From contig RDOF01000005.1 in assembly GCA_011365025.1 (NCBI GenBank), positions 72,882 to 136,881 on the forward strand: a stretch of 64,000 bases of DNA, written 5' to 3'. The stretch's first letter is position 1. Each line of letters begins with the position of its first letter. Both the position numbers and the translations under genes were made by a program. Below the pieces are notes generated by a model. That model saw nothing but the letters and a program-made list of their open reading frames with translations, made no database searches and was not told the origin of the DNA. Below are positions 1-8,744 of this stretch, one piece after another. The DNA is from Candidatus Thorarchaeota archaeon (GTDB lineage Archaea; Asgardarchaeota; Thorarchaeia; Thorarchaeales; Thorarchaeaceae).

Positions 1-462
1 CTTACAAGCCCTCCCAATGACAATGCCAAGTTCAACTTCCCAATCTAATTTCCTAGTGACCTTGGGTATTGAAATGTCTTGGTCAGGATGCATCACGCTT
101 GAGGGGAACTTCGCGAAGATTACTGGAAACTCTGGAGTCTCTTTGCCGGTCTCTTCAATGTGACCTTTGTAGTTCAGTCCCAAACCGATGATTTTCCTAG
201 GGCGAGCTATGGGCGCCCGAATATGAACACTCGCCTTTGCGTGTGTTCTGGGGCGATCATCTGGGTCCGCTTCTGAAAACCGCTTCACTATTTGAGCAAC
301 AGAAACGACTCCATTTTCCCGGCTGAGAAGACCAATCATTCTTGCAGGCAGTTGAGGTTCCAGATTGAACCAAGAAGAGGCTTCAGGGATATCAAGCAAC
401 GTGTCTTCAATTTGAACAGCGATGGAATCCACGTCATTTCGGGAATAAGAAACCAGCTTCAT
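1..462 (-). CDS. Fumarylacetoacetate hydrolase (FAH) family protein, C-terminus outside window
   Basis: The reverse strand is open from an ATG at 462 down to base 1 (154 codons), and the rest lies outside the window. The N-terminus starts MKLVSY, as is usual for this family. Residues about 90-150 carry the FAH core entry: RPRKIIGLGLNYKGH, then a FPVIFAKFPSSV stretch and KLDWEVELGIVIG, where the family places metal-binding acidic residues (E..E). FAH-fold enzymes hydrolyse or isomerise acylpyruvates and 2-hydroxy-dienedioates; the substrate cannot be told from this fragment. It is divergent from the plus-strand gene run starting near 589. An opposite-strand open frame over 292-588 is antisense to it and is not a gene. 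Confidence 0.9.
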   Translation of the reverse strand, partial: MKLVSYSRNDVDSIAVQIEDTLLDIPEASSWFNLEPQLPARMIGLLSRENGVVSVAQIVKRFSEADPDDRPRTHAKASVHIRAPIARPRKIIGLGLNYKGHIEETGKETPEFPVIFAKFPSSVMHPDQDISIPKVTRKLDWEVELGIVIGRACK

Positions 463-588
463 AGAGAATCCGCGGCCGTTTGTTACATTAATCTTTGCTG
501 GTTGAGAACTAAGAACTGCAGTACCATCCTATTTATCCGTCAGGCTGCGAAAACGATTCAGGGTGGTCTCTTGACGAAAGCCTATGTG

Positions 589-900
589 ATGGATGATCTT
601 CCAGATGAGGTCTTTGTTGCCTTGGGAAGGAGAGGAATGGAAGGAATTCCTCTCAAGGAGTGTACCTATGATTGCGATGGCAAAGAACTCGCTCTCCTGA
701 AAGTCGACAAAAAGCCACAAGAGATAACAGGAGGAGGGCAAGAAACTGCGCTTGAGGACTGGCAAGTGCAGTGCATGAAATGCCAGCGCACGTTCACTAT
801 TCGCTGCAAAATCCGCTATTTTGATGGAAAAAGATTTGATACAATGGTTAGCATTTTGGATGACAAGGGAAATGACCTAGGGTGGCTTGGAAGCTTCTAG
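589..900 (+). CDS. Small Cys-containing hypothetical protein upstream of leuB-type gene
   Basis: About 103 residues beginning MDDLPDEVF. A CMKCQRTF motif near residue 60 resembles half of a zinc ribbon; no second cysteine pair is visible, so metal binding would need a dimer or other ligands. I do not recognise the family. The frame is open much further upstream, but that part is antisense to the FAH-family gene, so a late start was chosen. ATG 589 fits a TATA-like tatttatc at 529-536; a TTG at 571 preceded by gggtggt is an alternative. The stop codon (898-900) abuts the GTG of the next gene with no gap, suggesting translational coupling with the dehydrogenase. Confidence 0.6.
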   Translation: MDDLPDEVFVALGRRGMEGIPLKECTYDCDGKELALLKVDKKPQEITGGGQETALEDWQVQCMKCQRTFTIRCKIRYFDGKRFDTMVSILDDKGNDLGWLGSF

Positions 901-2052
901 GTGAGAGAGTTGAAGAAGAAGTATGAGATAGCAGTACTGCCAGGAGATGGCATAGGTAGAGAGGTTGTGCCTGAAGCTGTCAAGGTATTAGAGGCTGCGA
1001 CAAGAGAGGAGAAAGGCCTAGATATCCAAATCCACCAGTTTGATTGTGGGGGAGAATACTATTTGCAAACCCGCCGCGAATGGTCAGAGGAGGCGGAGGA
1101 CTTTGTGAAGGAGAGAGCGGATGCCATATTGCTTGGCGGAATTGGCGCTAAGGATAGCAACGGAAAGTCCGTGTGCCTTCCAGATGGAAATTTAGCAGGC
1201 TATAGCATCGTTATCGGACTTCGTCAGGCCCTGAATCTATATGCCAATGTAAGACCCATCAAGCTTCTTGACGGGGTGCAATCGCCTCTTTTGGGCAAAG
1301 GGCCCAATGATATAAACATGATAATAGTTCGGGAAAACACCGAGGGTCTATACATTCCAGCAAGAGGGCGAATAGATGTAGACGAGGAAGATATGGCGGT
1401 GGACCTTCGAGTAATTACAGCTACAGGCTCCGAAAGAGTGTCTCGGTATGCTTACAACCTTGCCATGAAAAGAGCAGGGGCGCCACTGGATGGGATTTCA
1501 AGAGTCACCTGTGTGGACAAAAGCAATCTCTTGGCTGGATGCAAGCTCTTCCGGGAGTCGTTTGATAAGGTCGGATTAGAATTCCCAAGCATACAAAGGG
1601 ACTATGCCTACGTGGATGCGTGGGCACAATGGGCGATTCAGAAGCCCGAATACTACGATGTGGTAGTTGCACCGAATGAATTCGGAGACATAATCAGCGA
1701 TCTTGGCGCTGCGATTCAAGGAGGCCTTGGAGTATCTCCTTCGGGGAACATAGGCACAAATCATGCAATGTTTGAGCCTGTGCATGGTTCTGCTCCAGAC
1801 ATTGCTGGCAGGAAACTAGCTAATCCAGTTGCGGCCATATTATCAGCGGCGATGATGCTCGACTGGCTAGGTGGCAAATTCAATGACACGAGAGCTGAAA
1901 GCGCCGCACGACGAATCAGAAGCGGGGTTGAGGATGTCCTTGTGAGTAGTGACGTCCGTACTCCAGACCTCTGTCTTGGCAGATGGTCACAAGTACAGCC
2001 CTCCACAACAGAAGAGGTTGCAAATGAGATTTGCAGAAGGCTGGTAAGGTGA
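901..2052 (+). CDS. leuB: 3-isopropylmalate dehydrogenase-type (beta-decarboxylating) dehydrogenase
   Basis: 383 residues with a GTG start directly after the previous stop. It carries the landmarks of the isocitrate/isopropylmalate dehydrogenase family: PGDGIG at 14-19, the substrate-helix arginines in LRQALNLYANVRPI (107-120), RENTEGLY (144-151), catalytic Lys207 in VDKSNL, metal aspartates in FGDIISDLGA (261-270) and the NAD loop EPVHGSAPDIAG (292-303). The family oxidatively decarboxylates 2-alkyl-3-hydroxy diacids using NAD. The two isomerase subunits follow immediately, so it acts in a leucine-type or homoaconitate-type chain-elongation pathway. No isopropylmalate synthase is nearby, so the exact substrate (isopropylmalate or homoisocitrate) is open. 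Confidence 0.9.
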   Translation: MRELKKKYEIAVLPGDGIGREVVPEAVKVLEAATREEKGLDIQIHQFDCGGEYYLQTRREWSEEAEDFVKERADAILLGGIGAKDSNGKSVCLPDGNLAGYSIVIGLRQALNLYANVRPIKLLDGVQSPLLGKGPNDINMIIVRENTEGLYIPARGRIDVDEEDMAVDLRVITATGSERVSRYAYNLAMKRAGAPLDGISRVTCVDKSNLLAGCKLFRESFDKVGLEFPSIQRDYAYVDAWAQWAIQKPEYYDVVVAPNEFGDIISDLGAAIQGGLGVSPSGNIGTNHAMFEPVHGSAPDIAGRKLANPVAAILSAAMMLDWLGGKFNDTRAESAARRIRSGVEDVLVSSDVRTPDLCLGRWSQVQPSTTEEVANEICRRLVR

Positions 2053-2057
2053 GTCAT

Positions 2058-3323
2058 ATGGGAAAGACCATTGCAGAGAAGATAATGGAGTCGCACTCAA
2101 CGACTGGAAAAGTCATGGCGGGCGAGATAATTGAGGCCTCCGTAGACCTTCTCATGGTTCACGAAGTTCTCGGCTCTCGGATTATACCCATCCTAGAACA
2201 AATGGGTGTTGAAGAAGTCTGGAATCCCGATAGGATTCTGGTTGTCAATGATCATTGGGCACCTGCATCCGATACTCAAAGTGCACAGATACATATCCGC
2301 AATAGGGAGTTTGCTAAGAAACATGGCATTGCTCACTTCTGTGATGTTGATTGTGGGATTAGCCATCAGGTGCTGCCCGAATTGGGGCTTGTGAAGCCAG
2401 GCGATTTCATTATTGGCTCCGATTCTCATTCAACGACCTATGGAGCCTTCAACGCATTCTCAACGGGTCTTGCAGCAACGGATAGCGCTCTAATCCTTGC
2501 AACTGGGCGCTGCTGGTTCAGAGTTCCTGAATCCATCAGATATGATGTAAAAGGATCCTTCCAAGACAGGGTGATGAGCAAAGACCTAATTCTGAAAGTC
2601 ATCGCGGACTTGGGAGCGGACGGGGCAAACTACCAGTCAATAGAGTTTCATGGGCCCACCATTGATGGTATGAGTACTGGATCAAGGATGACCATGTGTA
2701 ACATGGGCGTGGAAGCAGGAGCAAAAAGCACCTTGATGTGCGTGAATAATGCTGTCCGGGAATGGATGGACAAAAAGGCTCCAAAGGCAAGTTGGAACCC
2801 AGTAGCCCCTGACGATGACGCTGAATACGCGGACTGGTACGATGTTGATATTGACAATGAACCACTCGGCCCCATGGTAGCGCCGCCTCATAGTCCATCA
2901 AACGCAAAACCGGTTGAAGAATCGCAGGGTGTAAGAATAGACCAGGCATTCATCGGTTCATGCACAAATGGTAGGCTTGAAGACCTAGCCATAGCAGCAA
3001 AGATACTGAAAGGAAAGAAGATACATCCTGATGTCAGGCTTGTGGTTACTCCTGCCAGCAAAGAAACCTACCTTCAATCGCTTAAGGCGGGACTCATTGA
3101 GATATTCCTGAACGCGGGCGGCATCTTCACCAATTCAACTTGCGGCGCCTGTGTTGGGGGACATTTGGGCGTCTTGGGTGCGGGAGAGGTTTGCATATCG
3201 AGTACAAATAGGAATTTCAGGGGGAGAATGGGGCATCGTGATTCGGAGATATTCTTGGGTTCTCCAGCTACTGTCGCGGCGAGTGCTTTGAAAGGCGAGA
3301 TCACAGATCCAAGGAGTGTGTAG
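2058..3323 (+). CDS. leuC: 3-isopropylmalate dehydratase / homoaconitase large subunit
   Basis: 421 residues. ATG 2058 was chosen because aaggtga lies just upstream at 2046-2052 and the dehydrogenase stop lies in between; an earlier in-frame start would overlap the dehydrogenase. It is an aconitase-superfamily large subunit with the three Fe-S cysteines: Cys302 in IGSCTNGR and Cys362 and Cys365 in NSTCGACVGG. It also has the GSDSHSTTYGAF substrate motif (about 120-131). With the small subunit it isomerises 2- to 3-alkylmalate-type acids through a [4Fe-4S] cluster. The order dehydrogenase, large subunit, small subunit with 3-5 bp gaps indicates one operon. Confidence 0.93.
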   Translation: MGKTIAEKIMESHSTTGKVMAGEIIEASVDLLMVHEVLGSRIIPILEQMGVEEVWNPDRILVVNDHWAPASDTQSAQIHIRNREFAKKHGIAHFCDVDCGISHQVLPELGLVKPGDFIIGSDSHSTTYGAFNAFSTGLAATDSALILATGRCWFRVPESIRYDVKGSFQDRVMSKDLILKVIADLGADGANYQSIEFHGPTIDGMSTGSRMTMCNMGVEAGAKSTLMCVNNAVREWMDKKAPKASWNPVAPDDDAEYADWYDVDIDNEPLGPMVAPPHSPSNAKPVEESQGVRIDQAFIGSCTNGRLEDLAIAAKILKGKKIHPDVRLVVTPASKETYLQSLKAGLIEIFLNAGGIFTNSTCGACVGGHLGVLGAGEVCISSTNRNFRGRMGHRDSEIFLGSPATVAASALKGEITDPRSV

Positions 3324-3326
3324 CCT

Positions 3327-3836
3327 ATGAATAGGTCTTCTGAAAGGATTACGGGTAGAGCATGGAAATTTGGAAACAACATTGACACGGATCAAATTAT
3401 CCAAGGGCGTTACTTGACTCTTTTAGACTACAAGGAAATGGCAAAACACGCGTTTGAGATTCCGCGACCGGAGTTCGCAAGCAGTGTCAAATCGAATGAC
3501 ATTGTCGTTGCCGGAAGAAACTTTGGAACAGGTTCATCTCGAGAAGAGGCGCCGCAAGTATTGCTGGAACTGGGTGTAGGCTGCATACTGGCCGAATCTT
3601 TTGCACGGATATTCTATCGCAATGCTTTCAATGTCGGACTGCCAGCTATGATTATTCCAGATGCTGCAAAAGAGATACCTGACATGTCCACAATTCATGT
3701 AAACCTATTGAAAGGAACGGTGGAAGTAGAAGGAACTGATGCAATTCTAAACGGAAAGTCAATTCCCGAGTTCATGCGAGAGATATTGGATGCCGGAGGT
3801 GCAGTTTCCTGGTATCGAAATAGAATGTTATCATAG
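3327..3836 (+). CDS. leuD: 3-isopropylmalate dehydratase / homoaconitase small subunit
   Basis: 169 residues, a swivelling-domain small subunit. ATG 3327 is preceded by aaggag about 11 nt upstream. Conserved features are NIDTDQII (18-25) and GTGSSREEAP (67-76), which binds the substrate carboxylate and is normally GSGSSREHAP. The loop after GRYL, which in archaeal homologues helps set the substrate, reads YLTL (29-32). From memory the well-studied archaeal versions are YLVY for isopropylmalate/citramalate and YLRT for homoaconitate, so this one fits neither. It is the last gene of the leuBCD-like run; the next gene starts 79 bp later. Confidence 0.92.
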   Translation: MNRSSERITGRAWKFGNNIDTDQIIQGRYLTLLDYKEMAKHAFEIPRPEFASSVKSNDIVVAGRNFGTGSSREEAPQVLLELGVGCILAESFARIFYRNAFNVGLPAMIIPDAAKEIPDMSTIHVNLLKGTVEVEGTDAILNGKSIPEFMREILDAGGAVSWYRNRMLS

Positions 3837-3915
3837 GCGCCAGTTGCCTCTGCAAAGGGCTAAAAGCAGAACTGGAATCCAAAATGTAAAGCAGCAATTT
3901 GCACGAGGACTTTAG

Positions 3916-5715
3916 ATGAATGTCATGGTTTTTCTTGTGATTTCGTTGATTGTTCATTGTCTGCCGATTCCCTTTACACGGGATATGCTTGATCCCGGAA
4001 ACCTACTAAGGTGGATACCACTACGGTTAGTATGGGGAACAGTAGCATGGGCATTCATTACGATACTTCTAATGCAGACATTGCCCTGGGCAATACTTAC
4101 TCTTGTTATGAGCTTTGGATTGCTCTTGATTGTAAACAGCGGAGTCCGGTTTGATAGAATCGAGAATATCGGAGAGGGCCTTCGAGTGCCACTGGTTTGT
4201 ACGGGTCTTCTGATTCTCATTCTAATGCCGGTGTTCTCTTCAGTAATTGCTTGGACATCGGATGTTTCCAATGCTCAGTTCTTTAATGAAAGAATCCAGG
4301 AAACTGATGTCCCGTTGTTCAACTCGTCAATTCCTGACGAAATGGTAAGACTGGTCACTGAGGAGTACGCAGTGTATGTTGCTAGACAGCACATAGGACC
4401 CTTCGGATCCGATGTTGTGGTGTCAGCGGCACATATAACCACCAATTCAACAGGGCATCTGAAGTGGGTGTGTACAATTACGTCAACGAACGTATTGGCT
4501 CAGAACTATGTACTTGGATTCATTGTTGTTGATGCAAGCAATCCACAGGCCGAAGACCCACAAATCATCACGGGTACAACCATACCTGTAGGAGAAGGCC
4601 TCTTCTGGGACAAGGACATTCGCTTTGGCAACTATCTGAACGATATGACCTCCGCTTACGAGTATGCGTATCCTACATGGGACCCAGCTGGCAATATGGT
4701 GTACATCCAAACCAGAACCCCCTTGGGTTTTGATTTTGTAGAACGCGCTACTGGTCCGATAGTATACTCGGAGAACGGATCCATCACCGTATATGACTCC
4801 ATTGAAGACACTCCTTCTTGGATTACTCAGACGTACTCAGAGGAGTGGCTAGAGAGAGAGGTGTCTCGTTGGGGGGGCTATCGACGCGGTGAAACCTTTG
4901 ACCTCTTTTCAGGTGGATTCCTCTGGTTGGTTCCCCCCTCAAATGACCGCTTGGAAATCACAGAGGATACAAGATACATTGTGAATCCGGATACTATGAC
5001 CGTGGAGGCATTTATTGCTGTACATCCAGTGACCAACTCTCGAGCTCTGGCCGGAGTGTTTCGCGCAACTCAAGACACGGTGTACTACCACGACCTGAGT
5101 AGCTATGGATACGTAAGCGGAGATGCAGCGGCGGCTAATGTCGTAAGTCAGCTACCCCCACCCGCAAATGGATTCTACTACGGTGCAATGCCGCTCCTAT
5201 ATCCTGTTAACGTTGGTGGTGGGCAAATCAAGTGGACATGGTATGCGCCCATCTATTGGGCTGACGGCTATTACGACGATGACTATGAGGAATTCTATCT
5301 TTCAGATATGCGTCTTCATGCCCTTGCGATGGTTGATGCCTCAAACATTGACAAGTTCTATATCAGGATGGTCTACGACCAGGGTTCTGGGACGACCATA
5401 ACAGGAGGCGAACTTGTCTATGCTGCACGTGTTGGATTTGTGGAGAGCTTTGGTGGAACCGTTGAGCCAGAGCCTACTGGAACCTTTGAGTTGACTGCGG
5501 ATGTGGTCAATAAGACCTCCTACATCTACGGAGGCGACGAGTACTTCGTTTTCGGAACCAACAACGAAACCTATCCATACATCACAGCCATGTACGAATG
5601 GGTCAATGAAACTGATTGGATGACCATTCTGAACCTTGGTGTGGGACACAACTTCACTGCTACAATCGAACAGGTTGGCGAGCAGTACAGAATCATTGCC
5701 ATTGATAAGAACTAA
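3916..5715 (+). CDS. Membrane protein with large extracytoplasmic domain, unknown function
   Basis: 599 residues; ATG 3916 is preceded by gagg 7-8 nt upstream. About four hydrophobic segments lie in the first 120 residues (near 1-20, 33-75 as a pair, and 88-115). They are followed by a long soluble domain of about 480 residues rich in Tyr, Trp, Asp and N-glycosylation-type NxS/T sites. No catalytic motif is recognised. The soluble part contains aromatic strings such as GFYYGAMPLLYPVNV. It most likely faces outside the cell. It follows the leuBCD-like genes on the same strand but shows no functional link, and a hairpin follows its stop. Confidence 0.7.
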   Translation: MNVMVFLVISLIVHCLPIPFTRDMLDPGNLLRWIPLRLVWGTVAWAFITILLMQTLPWAILTLVMSFGLLLIVNSGVRFDRIENIGEGLRVPLVCTGLLILILMPVFSSVIAWTSDVSNAQFFNERIQETDVPLFNSSIPDEMVRLVTEEYAVYVARQHIGPFGSDVVVSAAHITTNSTGHLKWVCTITSTNVLAQNYVLGFIVVDASNPQAEDPQIITGTTIPVGEGLFWDKDIRFGNYLNDMTSAYEYAYPTWDPAGNMVYIQTRTPLGFDFVERATGPIVYSENGSITVYDSIEDTPSWITQTYSEEWLEREVSRWGGYRRGETFDLFSGGFLWLVPPSNDRLEITEDTRYIVNPDTMTVEAFIAVHPVTNSRALAGVFRATQDTVYYHDLSSYGYVSGDAAAANVVSQLPPPANGFYYGAMPLLYPVNVGGGQIKWTWYAPIYWADGYYDDDYEEFYLSDMRLHALAMVDASNIDKFYIRMVYDQGSGTTITGGELVYAARVGFVESFGGTVEPEPTGTFELTADVVNKTSYIYGGDEYFVFGTNNETYPYITAMYEWVNETDWMTILNLGVGHNFTATIEQVGEQYRIIAIDKN

Positions 5716-5755
5716 TGGCGGCGGGGGATTTCCCCTGCCATCCACTTTTTCTTTG
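5715..5755 (+). terminator. Hairpin plus T-rich tract after membrane-protein gene
   Basis: An imperfect inverted repeat right after the stop pairs atggc (5715-5719) with gccat (5737-5741) and has an inner gggg/cccc pairing. It is followed by a tttttcttt tract. This suits a 3' end signal for the plus-strand transcript. The rest of the stretch to 5989 shows no recognisable gene. Confidence 0.5.
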
Positions 5756-5989
5756 TATCTCAAGATCAGAGAGTCTTCTTTGAGTAGTATGCAAACATAT
5801 GTTCCGAAGCTCTTGGTATCTGCCAATCCGTTGCAGGTCCGGGCTATACTTCGAAATACATAGCTTGGTGATGTTTGCTTTGCTTGGCAATTCATGCACC
5901 TAGCATCGAAACCGTAGTATCATTTATTCCAGGGTTCCTACTGCGCAAAAGATAGTATGAATACGAATTAGTGAAAAACGTCCTGTTTT

Positions 5990-6589
5990 TCATCCACCCG
6001 AACTCATTTTGCTTTTCATCGCTGCATACGTTTCCTTGATTGCAGACCACACCCTCTTCCTTCTGGACAGAACTGCAGTGGTATGGATTGGACACTTATC
6101 TCCCAGCGGACACGCATCTTCAAATCCTCCATATTCGTGCAATACATCCTTGAGCGTGTGATTGAGTAGTTCGTCCCTAAAACCCGTCATAAGATCCTGA
6201 GTTATTATCGTCCAATCTGTGTTCTTGAAACGGGGCTGTGCCATGGTTCCAGAAATCGCATTGAATATTTTCTCCGCCGCCTCTGGGGAATCTTCCGTAA
6301 GACCTACAACAATAGAGTGTCCATCAGGAGTTGTTTTGGCAAAACGCATCTCAGTGTTCCCCATTTTTATCGACTGTAGTGACAAATCCGATTGGAGACT
6401 CATTGGTATTGTTTCTATGGCCGAGAGAAATCCTGATAGAAGCTCTGGATTCTGGAAAGCGGCTTTACAAAAGGTGCCAAAGCACTTGCTATAGATGGGT
6501 AGCCCGGCTTGTGTGTAAATAAGGAGATAGTCCAGTATTGGCAGAAGGTCATCCTCCTCATGATGCTTTATGGATACAGACAGGCGCAC
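5990..6589 (-). CDS. Longin/roadblock-like domain protein
   Basis: 199 residues, apparently with a GTG start. Residues about 17-100 look like a longin/profilin-type fold of the sort that accompanies small GTPases: LLIYTQAGLPIYSK at the first hairpin, then a helix with LLSGFLSAIETI and later strands ending HSIVVGL. The C-terminal half is helical and contains CPLGDKCPIH (about 166-175), a possible metal site. It lacks a signal peptide and is probably cytosolic. It is the last gene of a long minus-strand run containing the Arf-like GTPase and the acyl-CoA genes, so a role as GTPase partner or sensor is inferred. Family assignment is by pattern only. Confidence 0.6.
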   Translation of the reverse strand: MRLSVSIKHHEEDDLLPILDYLLIYTQAGLPIYSKCFGTFCKAAFQNPELLSGFLSAIETIPMSLQSDLSLQSIKMGNTEMRFAKTTPDGHSIVVGLTEDSPEAAEKIFNAISGTMAQPRFKNTDWTIITQDLMTGFRDELLNHTLKDVLHEYGGFEDACPLGDKCPIHTTAVLSRRKRVWSAIKETYAAMKSKMSSGG

Positions 6590-6761
6590 CAGATTTCACT
6601 TGAATATTGCGCTATTGGCGGAAAGAAACATGATTGTGGCCCCAATGATAAGAGAGACCCCAACAATTGAACTGGGTGTATTCATGAAAGCTTCCACATA
6701 TTCCCAACTGAATTATTGGCCAACCGAAAGAAACCCTCATCAGAGCGATATCATTGGGAAC

Positions 6762-7934
6762 TCAAGCCGAATCTTCGAACTCCCTAAACACTTCCCTTTG
6801 AATAAGGAATCGCAAGATTTCCGCGGTTCCGCCTCCAATTGTCATGAGACGTGCATCTCTAAGGAACCTTTCAACTGGATAATCCGTAGTATAGCCTGCG
6901 CCTCCCAATACTTGAAGCGCATCGTTTGTTATTTGAATAGCAGCCTCGGTTGTATAGAGCTTCGCAATTGACGCCTCTTTGGTAATGTTCTGCCCACGGT
7001 CGTACATTCTTGCAGCCGTCAGTGTCAAAGCACGACCAGCTTCAAGTTTCATCGCCATATCTGCGATTTTGAAGCTTACACCCTCAAACGCCTTGATGGG
7101 TCGCCCAAACTGGTGACGCTCTGTTGCATATTTTACGGCAATCTCATAGGGTGTTCGGGCGTAGCCAATTGCCTCTCCGGCAATGGCCGTTCGCTCGGAA
7201 TCCAGCTCATCCATTAGAATATGAAATCCCTGTCCGGGTTCTCCAAGAAGCATATCTTCAGGAACACGCACATCATCCAGCTTGAGCCAGGAAACCCTAG
7301 CCGACTTCATGCCCAGAAGGTCATGGTCCTGAACAACAGTGAATCCCTCACTCTTTGTATCAACTATGAAGGCACTCATCCCCTCCTTGGATTTCACAGT
7401 GGGGTTAGTTATAGCAAATGCACACATGTAATCAGCAACGCTGCCGTTGGTGATGAATCGCTTCTCACCTCTCAGAACCCATTCATCCCCATCCTTCACC
7501 GCTTGGGTCTTCATTCCGGCAGTGTCGGAACCCACATCGGGCTCGGTGATGCCAATGCACCCAATCTTTTCTCCCTTAATGATAGGAGTAAGGTAATTTC
7601 TCTTCTGTTCGGCAGTGCCGAATTTCGTAAGCGGCATTCCGTAAAGCGTCGTAGAAGCCATTCGAGCCATATCCAAGCCGCCATTGACAGCAGAGATTTC
7701 TTCAGCTACTATGATTTCATAGGACAGACCTCTCTGAGAACCTCCTACGGATTTCTCATGGTGTACTCCCATGTAGCCTTTCTCACCCAGTTTGCGAATT
7801 AGTTCTCGGGGATAGGGCCCCTTGTCGATTTCGTCAGCAATGGGTGCAATCTCCTTTTGGCAGAAAGCACGAACTTCCGATCGGAATTTCAACTCGTCAT
7901 CTGTCCATAGTGCAGTGCTTAGGAGGTCCTTCAT
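6762..7934 (-). CDS. Acyl-CoA dehydrogenase
   Basis: 390 residues, full length for the family. It has the FAD/substrate motifs GITEPDVGSD (128-137) and the GEKRFITNGS strand, plus the C-terminal QVLGGAGYT region. It removes two hydrogens from an acyl-CoA at C2-C3, passing electrons to an electron-transfer flavoprotein in the cytosol. The catalytic base common to most members (the Glu of YEGT) is replaced by Gly368 in IGGGTAEI, while Glu247 in LDSERTAIAG aligns with the base of isovaleryl-CoA dehydrogenase. This points to the branched/long-chain geometry. It follows the DUF35 gene on the same strand and is co-directional with the thiolase-like gene, consistent with an acyl-CoA pathway. Confidence 0.95.
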   Translation of the reverse strand: MKDLLSTALWTDDELKFRSEVRAFCQKEIAPIADEIDKGPYPRELIRKLGEKGYMGVHHEKSVGGSQRGLSYEIIVAEEISAVNGGLDMARMASTTLYGMPLTKFGTAEQKRNYLTPIIKGEKIGCIGITEPDVGSDTAGMKTQAVKDGDEWVLRGEKRFITNGSVADYMCAFAITNPTVKSKEGMSAFIVDTKSEGFTVVQDHDLLGMKSARVSWLKLDDVRVPEDMLLGEPGQGFHILMDELDSERTAIAGEAIGYARTPYEIAVKYATERHQFGRPIKAFEGVSFKIADMAMKLEAGRALTLTAARMYDRGQNITKEASIAKLYTTEAAIQITNDALQVLGGAGYTTDYPVERFLRDARLMTIGGGTAEILRFLIQREVFREFEDSA

Positions 7935-8012
7935 CTTGATAACCCTGCATTTTGCATGATGTTCATGCTTAAAATTATAGCTAGATATGTAACGAAGCAG
8001 GACTCAATTGCA

Positions 8013-8330
8013 CTACATCCTGAGCAAGAAACGACCTTCTGAATCTTGCTGAATCTCAACTTCCTTGCCAATCCCAATACTGCTAATATCCTTCTTGTCT
8101 GCAATACCCAAGATTCTTGCGCCCTGATCCAGTTCTACAAGTGCTAGCAAAACTGGGGGCTCAAATCCTGAAGGAGGCATCTCCAATATAGTGTAGCTTA
8201 GAACAACTCCGCGAGCAGCAAGTTTGACAGGACTTGAATCACCTGCACTGATGCCGCAATATGGACAAGTATCGCGAGGCGGAATAACAGTTCGTTCACA
8301 TATCCTACAGCGTGAAGCCTGTATACTCAA
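8013..8330 (-). CDS. DUF35 OB-fold / zinc-ribbon protein (acyl-CoA-associated)
   Basis: 105 residues starting at TTG 8330; tgggat lies just upstream and no in-frame ATG exists near the start. The N-terminus has a rubredoxin-type ribbon with two CxxC pairs (CRIC and CPYC, about residues 8-25) separated by 11 residues. An OB-fold follows (GVVLSYTILEMPP; VLLALVELDQGARILG). DUF35 proteins bridge or channel acyl-CoA substrates in complexes with thiolase-superfamily enzymes. The expected partner is the thiolase-like gene at 11327-12490 on the same strand, with a GTPase cassette between them. This separation is unusual. Confidence 0.9.
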   Translation of the reverse strand: MSIQASRCRICERTVIPPRDTCPYCGISAGDSSPVKLAARGVVLSYTILEMPPSGFEPPVLLALVELDQGARILGIADKKDISSIGIGKEVEIQQDSEGRFLLRM

Positions 8331-8383
8331 TACAATCCCACATGAAGATACGAAATCAAGTCAGTGAAAAGGTTTCTGTCATT

Positions 8384-8725
8384 CTACTTCGGTGTCTTTG
8401 TCTTCAAAGTGCTCAGAACAGGTTTGATGTGCTTCTTGAGGAAAGCTCTGAACTTGGGATCATCTGTGAGGTATATGGTGCTTCTGTTCGTGAGGTTTTC
8501 AATACCCCCGTCAACTTCGATGGCCGCACCCAAATCAACCAAGTCTGTGTGGAAAACTCTGTGGATAGCATGCGGAGAGAAGCCTTCCTTTCTGTAGACT
8601 GGAAGTATCTGTGCTTTGGTTCCACTTCCCCCCAATTTAAGCAGAGACAAAAGCATTAGCCAGTGGTGCCAGGCGATTGTATAGTTCTCAAGAAAGTTCA
8701 TTACTTCTTCTATTGTTTTGACCAA
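8384..8725 (-). CDS. Small winged-helix-like protein in GTPase cassette
   Basis: About 113 residues. The chosen start is TTG 8725 because gggaaggaagg lies directly upstream of it, between it and the stop of the preceding gene (8745). A longer frame from 8875 would overlap that gene by 131 bp. Residues about 20-95 have a winged-helix profile: LMLLSLLKLGGSGTKAQI as helices 1-2, SPHAIHRVFHTDLVDLGAAI as the recognition region, and STIYLTDDPKFRAFL as the wing and last helix. It may bind DNA or act as a protein-interaction module next to the coiled-coil and GTPase genes. No named family is recognised. Confidence 0.65.
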   Translation of the reverse strand: MVKTIEEVMNFLENYTIAWHHWLMLLSLLKLGGSGTKAQILPVYRKEGFSPHAIHRVFHTDLVDLGAAIEVDGGIENLTNRSTIYLTDDPKFRAFLKKHIKPVLSTLKTKTPK

Positions 8726-8744
8726 GCTGCCTTCCTTCCCATTT

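Noticed and set aside
292..588. N-terminal part of a 202-residue plus-strand frame
   Set aside because: It is antisense to a clear FAH-family coding region on the minus strand; only the part from about 589 is kept.
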